A model generated the notes under the pieces. The model was not told the DNA's origin and searched no databases. It saw nothing but the letters and a program-made list of their open reading frames with translations. The position numbers and the translations under genes are program-made. From Arthrospira sp. PCC 9108 (GTDB taxonomy: Bacteria > Cyanobacteriota > Cyanobacteriia > Cyanobacteriales > Microcoleaceae), in contig CP066886.1 of NCBI GenBank assembly GCA_016745315.1, positions 4,030,501-4,094,500 of the forward strand: a DNA stretch of 64,000 bases, given 5' to 3'. Of this stretch, positions 18,711 through 28,082 are shown piece by piece (within the stretch, counting starts at the first letter, position 1; each line of letters begins with the position of its first letter).

Positions 18711-18776
18711 TTATCGATTTTCCTAGTCTTCACAAGGTCATATTTCTGCCTATTATCTGGATCTGGTTGGGGATGG

Positions 18777-19080
18777 TATGCACAAAATGTCTATTTTGTC
18801 AAGATGCCTATTTTGGGAGGCCCATTTTTTTGGGAAAATTGGTGCATCGCCAGAGGCAAGTTTTGGTCGGGTAATTGTGCTAATTCCTTATATGACAAGG
18901 GTTGTAGACCCTGTTTTTGGCATTTAGACACTAGAAGCCCTTGGGTAACATTAATTACAGTCTAGCAGAACCCCTATAAACTCGTCAATGGTTTGAGAAT
19001 AATTAGCAATAAATTCTTATTAATTCTTAATGTCGTTTTAAATAACAAAACTCTCTAGCCGTATATATTAGCAAAACTTA
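18777..19080 (+). repeat. Non-coding element, copy B (direct repeat right of the GTPase gene)
   Basis: This is the partner of 16434-16735, of almost identical length (304 bases) and in the same orientation, starting 66 bases after the GTPase start codon. Identity by eye is moderate, concentrated in the blocks listed for copy A. The remaining intergenic bases (18711-18776 and 19081-19161) show nothing further. Confidence 0.7.
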
Positions 19081-19161
19081 ACTATTTGGGAAGGGTAGCG
19101 CCAACTCTTGGGTGAGGGTATATGTAGGCTTGGGAATTAATCCCAAGCCAATTTGGGGGTA

Positions 19162-21222
19162 TTATGTACGAGTGAGACTGTCGTGCAATTGAGTTAGCAT
19201 TTCCGCCTCATCTTGGGCGGGTTTTTTGCATTTGAGACCCTGACAAACGAGGGCGATCGCACCGGTAGGCAAATTTTGATCAAGTTTAAAAACAGCAGTA
19301 GGTAGATACTGCTTGTTTAACTTAGCAATTTGCTCATAATTAGTGCGAACCAAAGTATTATTACAATACCAATCAAAAGCCACAAACAGACTCGGACAGG
19401 CTTGTGGAGACTGGCGCATAATACTAGCAAAGGCTTCCAAAGCCTGCCCAGCGCGATCTAAATAGTTCAGGTCTTCTGTTAACAAAAATAGCCGCACCAA
19501 ATTAGCGATCGCCACCCCATTCGCCGCCGGAGTAGCATTATCCATATAACTACGTTCACGAATTAGCAAAGTTTCAGCATCATCAAGGGCTGTATTAAAA
19601 TAGCCCCCCAATTCCATACTCCAGAGATATTCGTCCAACTCACTCTGAACATTCACAGCATTTGTCAGCCAAAACTCTGCCAATTCCGGCTGTTGTAAAC
19701 TAGCTTGATGTAGATCAATTAACGCTTTGACAAATAAAGCATAATCTTCCGCCTGTGATAAGACCGCCACCTGACCATCATAATTAACCCGGTGAAAACG
19801 GTCATCAACCCACTGATGTTTGAGGATAAATTTTGCCGCCGTAGTAGCCAATTCCAAATATTCAGAATTATCAAAAACCCGCGCCGCTTTCGCCAACCCA
19901 GAAATCATCAGAGCATTCCATGCTACAATCATCTTAGTATCAGTAACCGCCGGAATACGACCCGGCCAGTCCCTTTGTTTAGCCCCTTGATTATTCTCAG
20001 CCACCGGGAAAGTTTTAACCTCCTCTGGGGGCGCACCATAACGGACTGCAAACAGTTTAGCCAAAGCCGTTTCTATTAAGGGGTCTAACTCGTCACAATT
20101 CCAGCGCTGCAATACTGTTTTACCTTCAAAATTACCCGATTTTGTCACCGTAAATTGTGCTTGTAATTCCCCAAATTCTTCCGAAGTTAGGAAAGTTTCT
20201 AACTCTTGATTAGTCCACACATAAAACGCCCCTTCTTCCGGTTCTTTATCCTGAGAGGTGACAAAACTATCAGCATCTTGTGCCGCGTAAAAATAGCCCT
20301 GTGGCGCAGTCATTTCCCGTTTCAACCATTCCACCGTACCATTTATTGACCGTTGAAAAGCAGGTTGTTTCTCACCCTCAGACCATAGATCCGCCAAAAA
20401 CTCAAGAATTTGACCGTTATCATAAAGCATTTTCTCGAAGTGAGGAACAGTCCAGGTCGGGTCAACCGTGTAACGATGAAAGCCTCCCGCCACATGGTCA
20501 TAAATGCCTCCGGTCACTAAGTCTTTTCCTCGTTGCAAACAGGCCGCTTTACCATCTACTTTAGATGAGGAAATTAAGCGACTTCCCCGCCAAGCCATAT
20601 CTGCATAAGGAATCATCGGAAACCGAGGACCGCCGTAGTTATTACGACCAACTACTCCCGTGTTAGTTTCTAGTCCTTGTTTCAGTAAATCTTCGGTTAA
20701 TTCCGAGGGTGGTAAAATCACAGACTGTCGCAGTTGGGTAAGAATTTCCTCCGTGACAGTTTCCAGTTTATTTTTGTCAGTATGGTAAAAGTTGTGAATG
20801 GCTTTCAATAAATCCAAAAAGCCAGGCCTTCCGTAGCGGGGTTCAATGGGAAAATAGGTGCCACCATAAAAGGGGATCCGATCGCCTGGGGTGAGAAATA
20901 CATTTAGCGGCCAGCCCCCTTGACCAGTCATCATTTGTAGGGCTTGCATATAGATGCTATCAATTTCTGGACGTTCTTCGCGATCGACTTTGATGGGGAT
21001 AAAATTAGCGTTCATATATTCAGCGATCGCCGCATCAGAAAACGCTTCCCCCTCCATAACTGTACACCAGTGACAACTTGAGTAGCCAATAGACAGAAAT
21101 ATGGGCTTATCTTCAGTTCGAGATTTTTCTAAGGCTTCATCGCACCAAGGCCACCAGTCAATGGGATTATCTGCGTGTTTACGGAGATAAAGGCTTGATG
21201 ATTGGGCTAGACGATTGCTCAT
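19162..21222 (-). CDS. YyaL/DUF255-family protein, thioredoxin-like plus glycoside-hydrolase-like domain
   Basis: This 686-residue protein has an N-terminal thioredoxin-like DUF255 domain (residues 1-165) with KPIFLSIGYSSCHWC; the CHWC active-site-like pair is near residues 49-52. It is followed by VDREERPEID and GQGGWPLNVFLTP. The rest is an alpha/alpha-barrel related to N-acylglucosamine 2-epimerases. The family (bacterial YyaL, mammalian SPATA20) is widespread; its biochemical role is not settled, with redox or sugar-modification proposals. The length is normal and the start ATG at 21222 is unambiguous. The sbcD gene lies just upstream in the same direction with a 65-base gap. Confidence 0.88.
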   Translation of the reverse strand: MSNRLAQSSSLYLRKHADNPIDWWPWCDEALEKSRTEDKPIFLSIGYSSCHWCTVMEGEAFSDAAIAEYMNANFIPIKVDREERPEIDSIYMQALQMMTGQGGWPLNVFLTPGDRIPFYGGTYFPIEPRYGRPGFLDLLKAIHNFYHTDKNKLETVTEEILTQLRQSVILPPSELTEDLLKQGLETNTGVVGRNNYGGPRFPMIPYADMAWRGSRLISSSKVDGKAACLQRGKDLVTGGIYDHVAGGFHRYTVDPTWTVPHFEKMLYDNGQILEFLADLWSEGEKQPAFQRSINGTVEWLKREMTAPQGYFYAAQDADSFVTSQDKEPEEGAFYVWTNQELETFLTSEEFGELQAQFTVTKSGNFEGKTVLQRWNCDELDPLIETALAKLFAVRYGAPPEEVKTFPVAENNQGAKQRDWPGRIPAVTDTKMIVAWNALMISGLAKAARVFDNSEYLELATTAAKFILKHQWVDDRFHRVNYDGQVAVLSQAEDYALFVKALIDLHQASLQQPELAEFWLTNAVNVQSELDEYLWSMELGGYFNTALDDAETLLIRERSYMDNATPAANGVAIANLVRLFLLTEDLNYLDRAGQALEAFASIMRQSPQACPSLFVAFDWYCNNTLVRTNYEQIAKLNKQYLPTAVFKLDQNLPTGAIALVCQGLKCKKPAQDEAEMLTQLHDSLTRT

Positions 21223-21286
21223 AATATTAGATAAGTTCTAGTGCTATTGACTATGTTGGGAATTAGTTTAAGTATAGCGTTTTAAT

Positions 21287-22516
21287 TTACTCGGCGGTAT
21301 TCTCAGCTAACAAACCCTTAGCAGCTTCGATCATATCCTGCTGTAAACCCTTTAAATGGTCGTGGCTATCCAAATAGGTTTTTAGGGCTTCTAAGGGGTC
21401 GATCGCACTTCCCGCCGCCAATTGAGGCAAACGAGGGCGGGCCAGTTGACTAATTAATTCCGGTTGGATAGTATAACTGTGGGCGCTGCTGAGAGCTGCG
21501 TGCAGTTTCGGCATATCGATCGCATTTAATTGATCTGGTCGCAACTGATACAGTAGTCGCACCACAGCCTGATCAATGTTTTTCTTAGCGATCGCCCCCA
21601 GCAACGCCGCTAGGGGGTCATCTTGCTGGGAAATATCCACCCTAATTGTACAAAATGGGCGCACTGGTAAAGGGCAAAATTCCCAAGTCGTTTGATTTTT
21701 CGCCAAATTCACCAACACAAACCCCTTATCTTCTTTTTCCTCCGAAAAATCCACCCTTTCAATACTTCCTGGGTACACCACCGGAGGGTTATTAGTAGGA
21801 TTAAGATTTTGATGTTTGTGAACATGACCCAAAGCCACATAATCAAACTGAGGACGAGTCAACAACCCCAAAGGAAGATTAAAACCTTTCCCCACCGCCA
21901 GAAACCTCTCAGCCCCGAAACTAGCGCGATCGACCATTAAATGTCCTAACAATACCGTGGGAATATCCGCATCAAGCCGTCGAATTTCGCCCTCTAAGGC
22001 TACCATTAGGCGATCGATGAGTAATTTATTAACCGCCTCCAAAGACAGCCCCTCAGTGTCCGGTCGAGTCAGTAGAGTTGAACGGGTCAACCAGGGGATA
22101 GTAATCACCTGAACTAAACCCTGGCGAGTTTGAATGCGATGGGTTTCTAAGCGATCGCCCACCACAAACCCCGGAACCCCCAGAGTCCGATAAATCCCCA
22201 AACTCGCCCCTCCCTGTCCTTGGGAATGTTGGTCATGATTCCCCACCAGTAACACCGTGGGAATTTCCGCATCTACCAGGCGGCGAAATTCCTGAGCGAA
22301 AGCCTGCTTAACAAATGGTGGCGGCGTAGAATCAGGGAAAGCATCCCCCCCAAACAAAACCAAATCCACAGGTTCTGCGATCGCCCGATCTATACATCGC
22401 CCCAAAGTTCTCGTAAAATCTTCCAGACGAGTATTTAAGCCAGTTTCCGGGTTGATCCGTCCTTGGGAAAAACCACTACCTAAATGGATATCCGAAAGAT
22501 GCAGGACTTTAATCAT
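21287..22516 (-). CDS. sbcD: Exonuclease SbcD/Mre11-type nuclease subunit
   Basis: The 409-residue protein has the calcineurin-like phosphoesterase metal motifs in order: LSDIHLG, GGDAFPDS, GNHDQHSQG, LGHLMVD and GHVHKHQ. It is the nuclease half of SbcCD, which trims hairpins and protein-blocked DNA ends. That activity matters where the chromosome carries many long palindromes, as here. The ATPase partner SbcC is not adjacent. The ATG at 22516 is taken as start; one codon upstream is a TTG. It is divergent from the MoeB-like gene. Confidence 0.85.
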   Translation of the reverse strand: MIKVLHLSDIHLGSGFSQGRINPETGLNTRLEDFTRTLGRCIDRAIAEPVDLVLFGGDAFPDSTPPPFVKQAFAQEFRRLVDAEIPTVLLVGNHDQHSQGQGGASLGIYRTLGVPGFVVGDRLETHRIQTRQGLVQVITIPWLTRSTLLTRPDTEGLSLEAVNKLLIDRLMVALEGEIRRLDADIPTVLLGHLMVDRASFGAERFLAVGKGFNLPLGLLTRPQFDYVALGHVHKHQNLNPTNNPPVVYPGSIERVDFSEEKEDKGFVLVNLAKNQTTWEFCPLPVRPFCTIRVDISQQDDPLAALLGAIAKKNIDQAVVRLLYQLRPDQLNAIDMPKLHAALSSAHSYTIQPELISQLARPRLPQLAAGSAIDPLEALKTYLDSHDHLKGLQQDMIEAAKGLLAENTAE

Positions 22517-22664
22517 CAAATTCTCGCCATAGGTATCAATAGCAGGTTACTGTTACCTAAGTAGTTTACCAAAGGTTGGGGTTGAAAGCCTTGTCGTTTT
22601 CCAGACACTTTGTGATATTGTAGGTTTCTGAGAACGGTTGCATATTCCCTTGCCAGACCTTGCC

Positions 22665-23837
22665 ATGCTAAATCCGAATTTGGATGAAATCCAGTTACAG
22701 CCAGACGAATACGAACGCTATTCCCGTCACCTGATTTTACCAGAAGTCGGGTTAGACGGTCAAAAGCGTCTGAAAGCGGCCAGCGTCCTCTGCATTGGTA
22801 CAGGTGGACTCGGTTCACCTCTGCTATTATACCTAACCGCAGCAGGGATTGGTCGCATTGGGATTGTCGATTTTGATATTGTAGACAATTCCAATCTCCA
22901 ACGCCAAATCATTCACGGGACCTCCTGGGTGGGAAAACCTAAAATAGAATCTGCCAAAAATCGGATTCTCGAAATTAATCCTAACTGCCAGGTAGAGTTA
23001 TACAATATTCGCCTCAGTTCCGAAAATGCCCTGGATATTATTAAATCCTATGATGTGGTGGTAGACGGAACCGATAATTTCCCCACCCGTTATCTGGTCA
23101 ATGATGCTTGTGTTTTGTTAAATAAACCCAACGTCTACGGGTCTATCTTCCGATTTGAGGGTCAGGCTACCGTTTTCAACTATGAAGGCGGACCTAACTA
23201 CCGCGACCTATATCCTGAACCCCCACCCCCTGGGATGGTTCCTTCCTGCGCCGAAGGTGGAGTTTTAGGGATTTTACCAGGCATGATTGGCGTTATTCAA
23301 GCCACTGAAACCATTAAAATCATTTTGGGACAGGGACGGACTCTTAGCGGTCGCTTACTCCTTTACAATTCCCTAGATATGAGTTTCCGGGAATTGAAAT
23401 TACGGCCTAATCCTGAACGTCCGGTGATTGAAAAACTCATCGACTATGAACAATTCTGCGGCATTCCCCAAGCTAAACAGCAGGAAGCAGAAGAAGCCGG
23501 ATCTCTGGCGGAAATGACGGTAACGGAATTAAAATCCCTGATTGACAGTGGTGCCGATGATTTTGTATTGATTGATGTTCGGAACCCTAATGAGTACGAA
23601 ATCGCCAAAATTCCCGGTTCTGTTTTAATTCCTCTACCCGATATTGAACAGGGGAAAGGAGTTGAACAGGTTAAAGAAATGCTCAATGGTAATCGTCTAA
23701 TTGCACATTGTAAAATGGGAGGGCGATCGGCTAAGGCTTTAGGCATTCTCAAGGAAGCTGGTATTGAGGGGATTAATGTTAAAGGCGGAATTACCGCCTG
23801 GAGTAAAGAGGTTGATCCTTCCGTTCCACAATACTAA
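22665..23837 (+). CDS. moeB: MoeB/ThiF-type adenylyltransferase with C-terminal rhodanese domain
   Basis: The 390-residue E1-like enzyme adenylates the C-terminal glycine of a ubiquitin-like sulfur carrier (MoaD/ThiS/CysO type). The first 275 residues hold the nucleotide site GTGGLGSP, DFDIVDNSNLQRQ and the conserved cysteine in PSCAEGGVLG. The rhodanese domain (from about 290) has the sulfurtransferase loop AHCKMGGRS with its active cysteine. This fusion is common in cyanobacteria and suggests the protein both activates and sulfurates its partner. The ATG at 22665 gives the family start MLNPNLDEIQL; the ORF upstream of it is not supported. No MoaD gene is nearby. Confidence 0.9.
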   Translation: MLNPNLDEIQLQPDEYERYSRHLILPEVGLDGQKRLKAASVLCIGTGGLGSPLLLYLTAAGIGRIGIVDFDIVDNSNLQRQIIHGTSWVGKPKIESAKNRILEINPNCQVELYNIRLSSENALDIIKSYDVVVDGTDNFPTRYLVNDACVLLNKPNVYGSIFRFEGQATVFNYEGGPNYRDLYPEPPPPGMVPSCAEGGVLGILPGMIGVIQATETIKIILGQGRTLSGRLLLYNSLDMSFRELKLRPNPERPVIEKLIDYEQFCGIPQAKQQEAEEAGSLAEMTVTELKSLIDSGADDFVLIDVRNPNEYEIAKIPGSVLIPLPDIEQGKGVEQVKEMLNGNRLIAHCKMGGRSAKALGILKEAGIEGINVKGGITAWSKEVDPSVPQY

Positions 23838-23854
23838 CCTATAGGGTGTAAAAT

Positions 23855-24138
23855 GGTGCGTCAGTATGATTAACTGGTCTGACGCACCCTACTATTCTTT
23901 AAATGGTGCGTCAGTATGATTAACTGGTCTGACGCACCCTACTATTCTTTAAATGGTGCGTCAGTATGATTAACTGGTCTGACGCACCCTACTATTATTT
24001 AAATGGTGCGTCAGTGGGATGATTCTCTATTATTCATGATGATCAATCGGTCTGACGCACCCTACTATTCTTTAAATGGTGCGTCAGTGGGATGATTCTC
24101 TATTATTCATGATGATCAATCGGTCTGACGCACCCTAC
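23855..24138. repeat. Tandem array of GGTGCGTCAG hairpin repeats (5 units)
   Basis: Units start at 23855, 23905, 23955, 24005 and 24078. The first three are identical or nearly so with a 50-base period; the last two are longer (about 60 bases, with a 73-base period between them). Each opens GGTGCGTCAG and closes CTGACGCACC, a perfect 10-base inverted repeat. The same 10-mer pair bounds the much larger array at 30642-31838. The last unit overlaps the 3' end of the sensor kinase gene and supplies its TAG stop (from GTAGGG). Confidence 0.9.
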
Positions 24139-26792
24139 TGGGGTTTGGTTAAATCAATTAGAATATCATAGCGAAAATCATTAGCTAACTGGCTCAGATA
24201 ATCAGCTAGGGGTTTATATTCACCAGGAATTTTAGCGATAGTGTCAGCAATTAACCGACCGTTTAGTTTAGTGGCAGCTTGATGTAATTCTTTTAGCCAA
24301 AATTCCGGCATTACAGAAAGATTTATTTCCGTTTTATCAACAGATGTGTTATAATTAGGATTGGCTGACTTTTGGGATTCAGAAATAGCCATATTTTCGG
24401 CTAATTGCGATTTATTTTGTTCATAGATAAAACGGACTCCGAGATGTTTAACTATAGTTTGTAATAGCTGGTCTACCCGGAAAGGTTTGCGGACAAAATC
24501 ATCACACCCAGCCGATAAAACAATGGATTTTTCTTGTTGGAGGGCGCTGGCGGTTAGGGCAATAATTACAGTAGCTTGACCCTTGAGGTGGCGTTTAATT
24601 AGCTGGGTAGCTTCATAGCCATCCATAACCGGCATTCGCATATCCATAAAAATGAGATGGGGTTCCCATTTCTCCCAAATAGCGATCGCCTCTTGACCAT
24701 TTTCTGCCTCTCGGACATGGAAACCCAAGGGGTTCAATAATTTGACAACTAATTTGCGGTTAGTCCAGTTATCGTCAACCACCAAAATCCGATATTCCGG
24801 CTGATTTTCTGCTAAAGCGATCGCCCTCCCTGGGGATTTTTCCGAGTTTCTAGTCACCGCCTCAGCCATACTGACTTGAATATCAAACCGAAAAATTGTG
24901 CCTTTTCCTCTCTCGCTACTGACTTGAATTTCCCCACCCATTAAACCAATAAACTTTTGAGTTATCGACAGTCCCAAACCCGTCCCCTGCTGAGAATTAC
25001 GACCAGTTTCTGTTTGCGAAAATGGTTCAAAAAGCAAATCCATTTCCGACGCATCAATACCCGGTCCGGTATCCTGAACCTCAAAGCATAGTTGCCCCAA
25101 ATCATGGTTAAATTTACCCAATTTTACCCGCAAAATTACCCCACCTTGCAAAGTGAATTTAATAGCATTTCCCAGCAAATTAGTTAAGCATTGACGCAGT
25201 TTTTGTTCATCAGCATAAATATAAGTTGGGATATGATCATCAATGGCAAAATCTAGGGTTAATTTTTTCGAGGAGGCTGGCAATTCTAGCATTTCTCGCA
25301 GAGAATTAAGTAACGAGATTAAATTAAAATTAGTGGGATTTAGAGAAACTCTACCCGCCTCAATTTTCGACATCTCCAAAACATCATTAATCAACTCTAA
25401 AAGATGTTCACCACTGCGACCGATAATTTCTAAATGTTCTTTATGGTCAGATAGAGGAATATTAGGACTATGATATAATTCCCTTTCCATTAATTGAGTA
25501 AATCCCAGAATAGCATTAAGTGGTGTGCGTAATTCATGACTCATGCGGGCGAGAAATTCACTTTTAGCCCGACTAGCGGTTTCGGCGGCTTCCTTGGCTT
25601 GTTGAAGGGCTATTTCAGTTTGTTTGCGATCGCGAATATCTCGGACTACAGCGCAGCCATATTCCCGGTGATTATATTCTAAATAACTCAGGGTAATTTC
25701 CACAGCGATCGCCTGACCAGTTTTAGTATAATGACTTGATTCAAAAGTAAATGAACCTTGGTCTCGCAAATCATCCCAAGCAATTGACCAACCACCAGGA
25801 GAGGCGAGCGGGTCGATATCTTCCACTTCCATGGTCAGTAATTCTTCTTGAGAATATCCCAGAATTTTACAAGCCGCTTCATTCACATAAAAAAACCTGC
25901 CATTAATATCACTAAATAAGACATAATCCCTAGATTTATCAATCGAAAATTGAGTTAAACGCAGCTTTTCGTCAATTTCCTTGCGTTCGGTAATATCTTC
26001 TAAAACTCCCAAAATTCCCAACACATTACCCTGAGAATCTAACATAGGAATTCTGCTAACATCTAGCCAAATTCGCCGCCCTCCCGGTCCCAGCTTTTGT
26101 TTAGGTGCTACTACATTCATTTCCGGGGTGCGAGACTCTAAAACCTGTCTATCTTTTTCTCGGTAAAACTCCGCAATATCAGCATCTGCAAATAAATCAA
26201 AATCCGTCTTTCCAACTACTGATTCTGAACCATCAAGTCCGGCGGCTTCCGCCCAATTTCGGTTACAACCTCGAAATACTAAATTAGTATCTTTCCAAAA
26301 TACTTGTTGGGGGATATTATCCAGAAGTAGACGTAAATACTCCTCTTTTTCGCGAATTTCTTGCTCGGAACGTTTGCGTTCGGTAATGTCAATAATTTGA
26401 GCGATCGCACAGAGAGGATTTCCCATGACATCCAAACGCAGATAACAAGTAAGAATCCCATAAACCCAGTGTCCGTCTCGATGACGGTAGCGTTTTTCTA
26501 GGGTATATTTATCAATTTCTCTGTTGATTAATTGCCCAAATTTTTCCCGGCAAATATCCCCATCTTCCGGGTGAGTAATAGCATTAAAATTTAAGTTAAT
26601 TAAATCCGCTTGGGAGTAGCCGACCCACCGACAAAAAGCTCTATTGACTGCCAAAAAATAGCCCTCAGTTGAGATTTCCGCAATCCCAATGGGGGCTAAA
26701 TGAAATAAATCTCGCAGGCGATTTTCACTCTCAGCTAGGGCTGTTTCTAGCTGTTGTAATCGATGTGGTAATTTATGGTTATTCTGATTCAT
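24135..26792 (-). CDS. Hybrid sensor histidine kinase with three PAS domains and a receiver
   Basis: The 885-residue soluble protein has three PAS/PAC units (from about 25, 150 and 275), HisKA with phospho-histidine in RMSHELRTPLN, HATPase (EVQDTGPGID, GTGLGLS), then a receiver domain YRILVVDDN with phospho-aspartate in MDMRMPVMDGYEA. No membrane segment is evident, so it probably senses a cytoplasmic signal; the ligand is unknown. The start at 26792 overlaps the upstream kinase gene by 14 bases, indicating translational coupling. Its stop codon is supplied by a repeat unit, though the tail ends close to where relatives end. Confidence 0.9.
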   Translation of the reverse strand: MNQNNHKLPHRLQQLETALAESENRLRDLFHLAPIGIAEISTEGYFLAVNRAFCRWVGYSQADLINLNFNAITHPEDGDICREKFGQLINREIDKYTLEKRYRHRDGHWVYGILTCYLRLDVMGNPLCAIAQIIDITERKRSEQEIREKEEYLRLLLDNIPQQVFWKDTNLVFRGCNRNWAEAAGLDGSESVVGKTDFDLFADADIAEFYREKDRQVLESRTPEMNVVAPKQKLGPGGRRIWLDVSRIPMLDSQGNVLGILGVLEDITERKEIDEKLRLTQFSIDKSRDYVLFSDINGRFFYVNEAACKILGYSQEELLTMEVEDIDPLASPGGWSIAWDDLRDQGSFTFESSHYTKTGQAIAVEITLSYLEYNHREYGCAVVRDIRDRKQTEIALQQAKEAAETASRAKSEFLARMSHELRTPLNAILGFTQLMERELYHSPNIPLSDHKEHLEIIGRSGEHLLELINDVLEMSKIEAGRVSLNPTNFNLISLLNSLREMLELPASSKKLTLDFAIDDHIPTYIYADEQKLRQCLTNLLGNAIKFTLQGGVILRVKLGKFNHDLGQLCFEVQDTGPGIDASEMDLLFEPFSQTETGRNSQQGTGLGLSITQKFIGLMGGEIQVSSERGKGTIFRFDIQVSMAEAVTRNSEKSPGRAIALAENQPEYRILVVDDNWTNRKLVVKLLNPLGFHVREAENGQEAIAIWEKWEPHLIFMDMRMPVMDGYEATQLIKRHLKGQATVIIALTASALQQEKSIVLSAGCDDFVRKPFRVDQLLQTIVKHLGVRFIYEQNKSQLAENMAISESQKSANPNYNTSVDKTEINLSVMPEFWLKELHQAATKLNGRLIADTIAKIPGEYKPLADYLSQLANDFRYDILIDLTKPQ

Positions 26793-27918
26793 ATCTCGGT
26801 AAAGTAAAGTAGAAACTGGTCCCCACATCCAGATCAGACTCTACCCAAATTTCCCCACGATGGCGATCAATAATTTTCCGACAAATGGCTAAACCGATAC
26901 CATTTCCTGGGTATTCTTGATGGGTATGTAGTCGTTGGAAAATCTGAAAAATGCGCTGGGTTTTATCCGCTGGAATACCAATGCCATTATCATGGATACC
27001 AAATTGCCAATTTGGATTTTTTGGCATTACAGAAACCGTGATTTTTGGCGGTATACCAGGACGGTGATATTTAACTGCATTAGCAATCAAATTTTGAAAT
27101 AGCTGTCCTAACTGAAGGCGATCGCCAAATATAATTGGCAGTTTCTCGGAGGTAATAGTCGCCCCACTTTCCTGAATCGCTAAACTTAAGTTACTCAAAG
27201 TTTCCCCTAAGACAATATTACAGTCAGTCGCCTCAAAAGCAGCTTGTTTCGTTCCCACCCGGCTATAGTGTAGCAGATTTTTAATTAATTCCTGTAGTCG
27301 CATTCCCTCATCTAAAATCGGAAGCACATACTCTTCTGCTTCTTCCTCCAGGTTAATTTGTGATTTCAGGGTCAGCATCAATTCCGCAAATCCCGTAATT
27401 GTCTGAAGCGGTTGTTGTAGGTCGTGGGAAACAATATAAGCAAATTGTTCAAGTTCTCGGTTAGAACGTTTGAGATCCTCATTCAACTGCTGTAGGCGCA
27501 AGTTTTGATTTTGTAATTGTTTCTGTAGTCTTCTAATCGTCAGTTGATGTTCAACTCGCGCCAACACTTCCTCAACTTGAAAGGGTTTAGTAATATAGTC
27601 AACTCCCCCCACCGCAAAGGCTTTCACCTTATCGATAACATCATCTAAAGCACTCAGAAAAATTACAGGTATATCAGCCGTTTTCTGTTGAGATTTTAAG
27701 GCTTCACAGACCTGATAACCGTCCATTTCCGGCATTTTGATATCTAGCAACACGAGATCCGGCGGTTGATTAGCAACTGCCATTAGTGCTAATTGTCCAT
27801 TAATCGCACATTGTACATCATAATCGCGATCGCCAAGAGTTGCCGACAATACCCGCAAATTATCAGGTGTATCGTCAACTATTAAAATGCTACCCTTTTC
27901 CGGATCTAAACTGTTCAC
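26779..27918 (-). CDS. Receiver-histidine kinase (response-regulator-linked kinase)
   Basis: The 379-residue protein is ordered receiver, coiled coil, HisKA, HATPase. The receiver has ILIVDDTPDN and phospho-aspartate in LLDIKMPEMDGYQ. A coiled coil follows (residues 128-158, LQKQLQNQNLRLQQLNEDL). The phospho-histidine is in VSHDLQQPLQ, and the ATP site in NAVKYH, HDNGIGIP and GNGIGLA. The GTG at 27918 is the start. It overlaps the downstream PAS-hybrid kinase, so the two are made together and probably form one phosphorelay with the receiver as input. No output regulator is adjacent. Confidence 0.88.
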   Translation of the reverse strand: MNSLDPEKGSILIVDDTPDNLRVLSATLGDRDYDVQCAINGQLALMAVANQPPDLVLLDIKMPEMDGYQVCEALKSQQKTADIPVIFLSALDDVIDKVKAFAVGGVDYITKPFQVEEVLARVEHQLTIRRLQKQLQNQNLRLQQLNEDLKRSNRELEQFAYIVSHDLQQPLQTITGFAELMLTLKSQINLEEEAEEYVLPILDEGMRLQELIKNLLHYSRVGTKQAAFEATDCNIVLGETLSNLSLAIQESGATITSEKLPIIFGDRLQLGQLFQNLIANAVKYHRPGIPPKITVSVMPKNPNWQFGIHDNGIGIPADKTQRIFQIFQRLHTHQEYPGNGIGLAICRKIIDRHRGEIWVESDLDVGTSFYFTLPRYESE

Positions 27919-28082
27919 AAAATCTGATGAATATAATAGGGAATTTTCCAGAAATCATCTGGTCAATGTTGCTGGTCAGTTGGGTACTGCCACAATAATA
28001 CCACATATAACAATAAACTCTCCCCTATGGAAGGGAAGAGTTAAACCGGGAGCCAAATTCTCCCACCACTATCAACTTTTAA

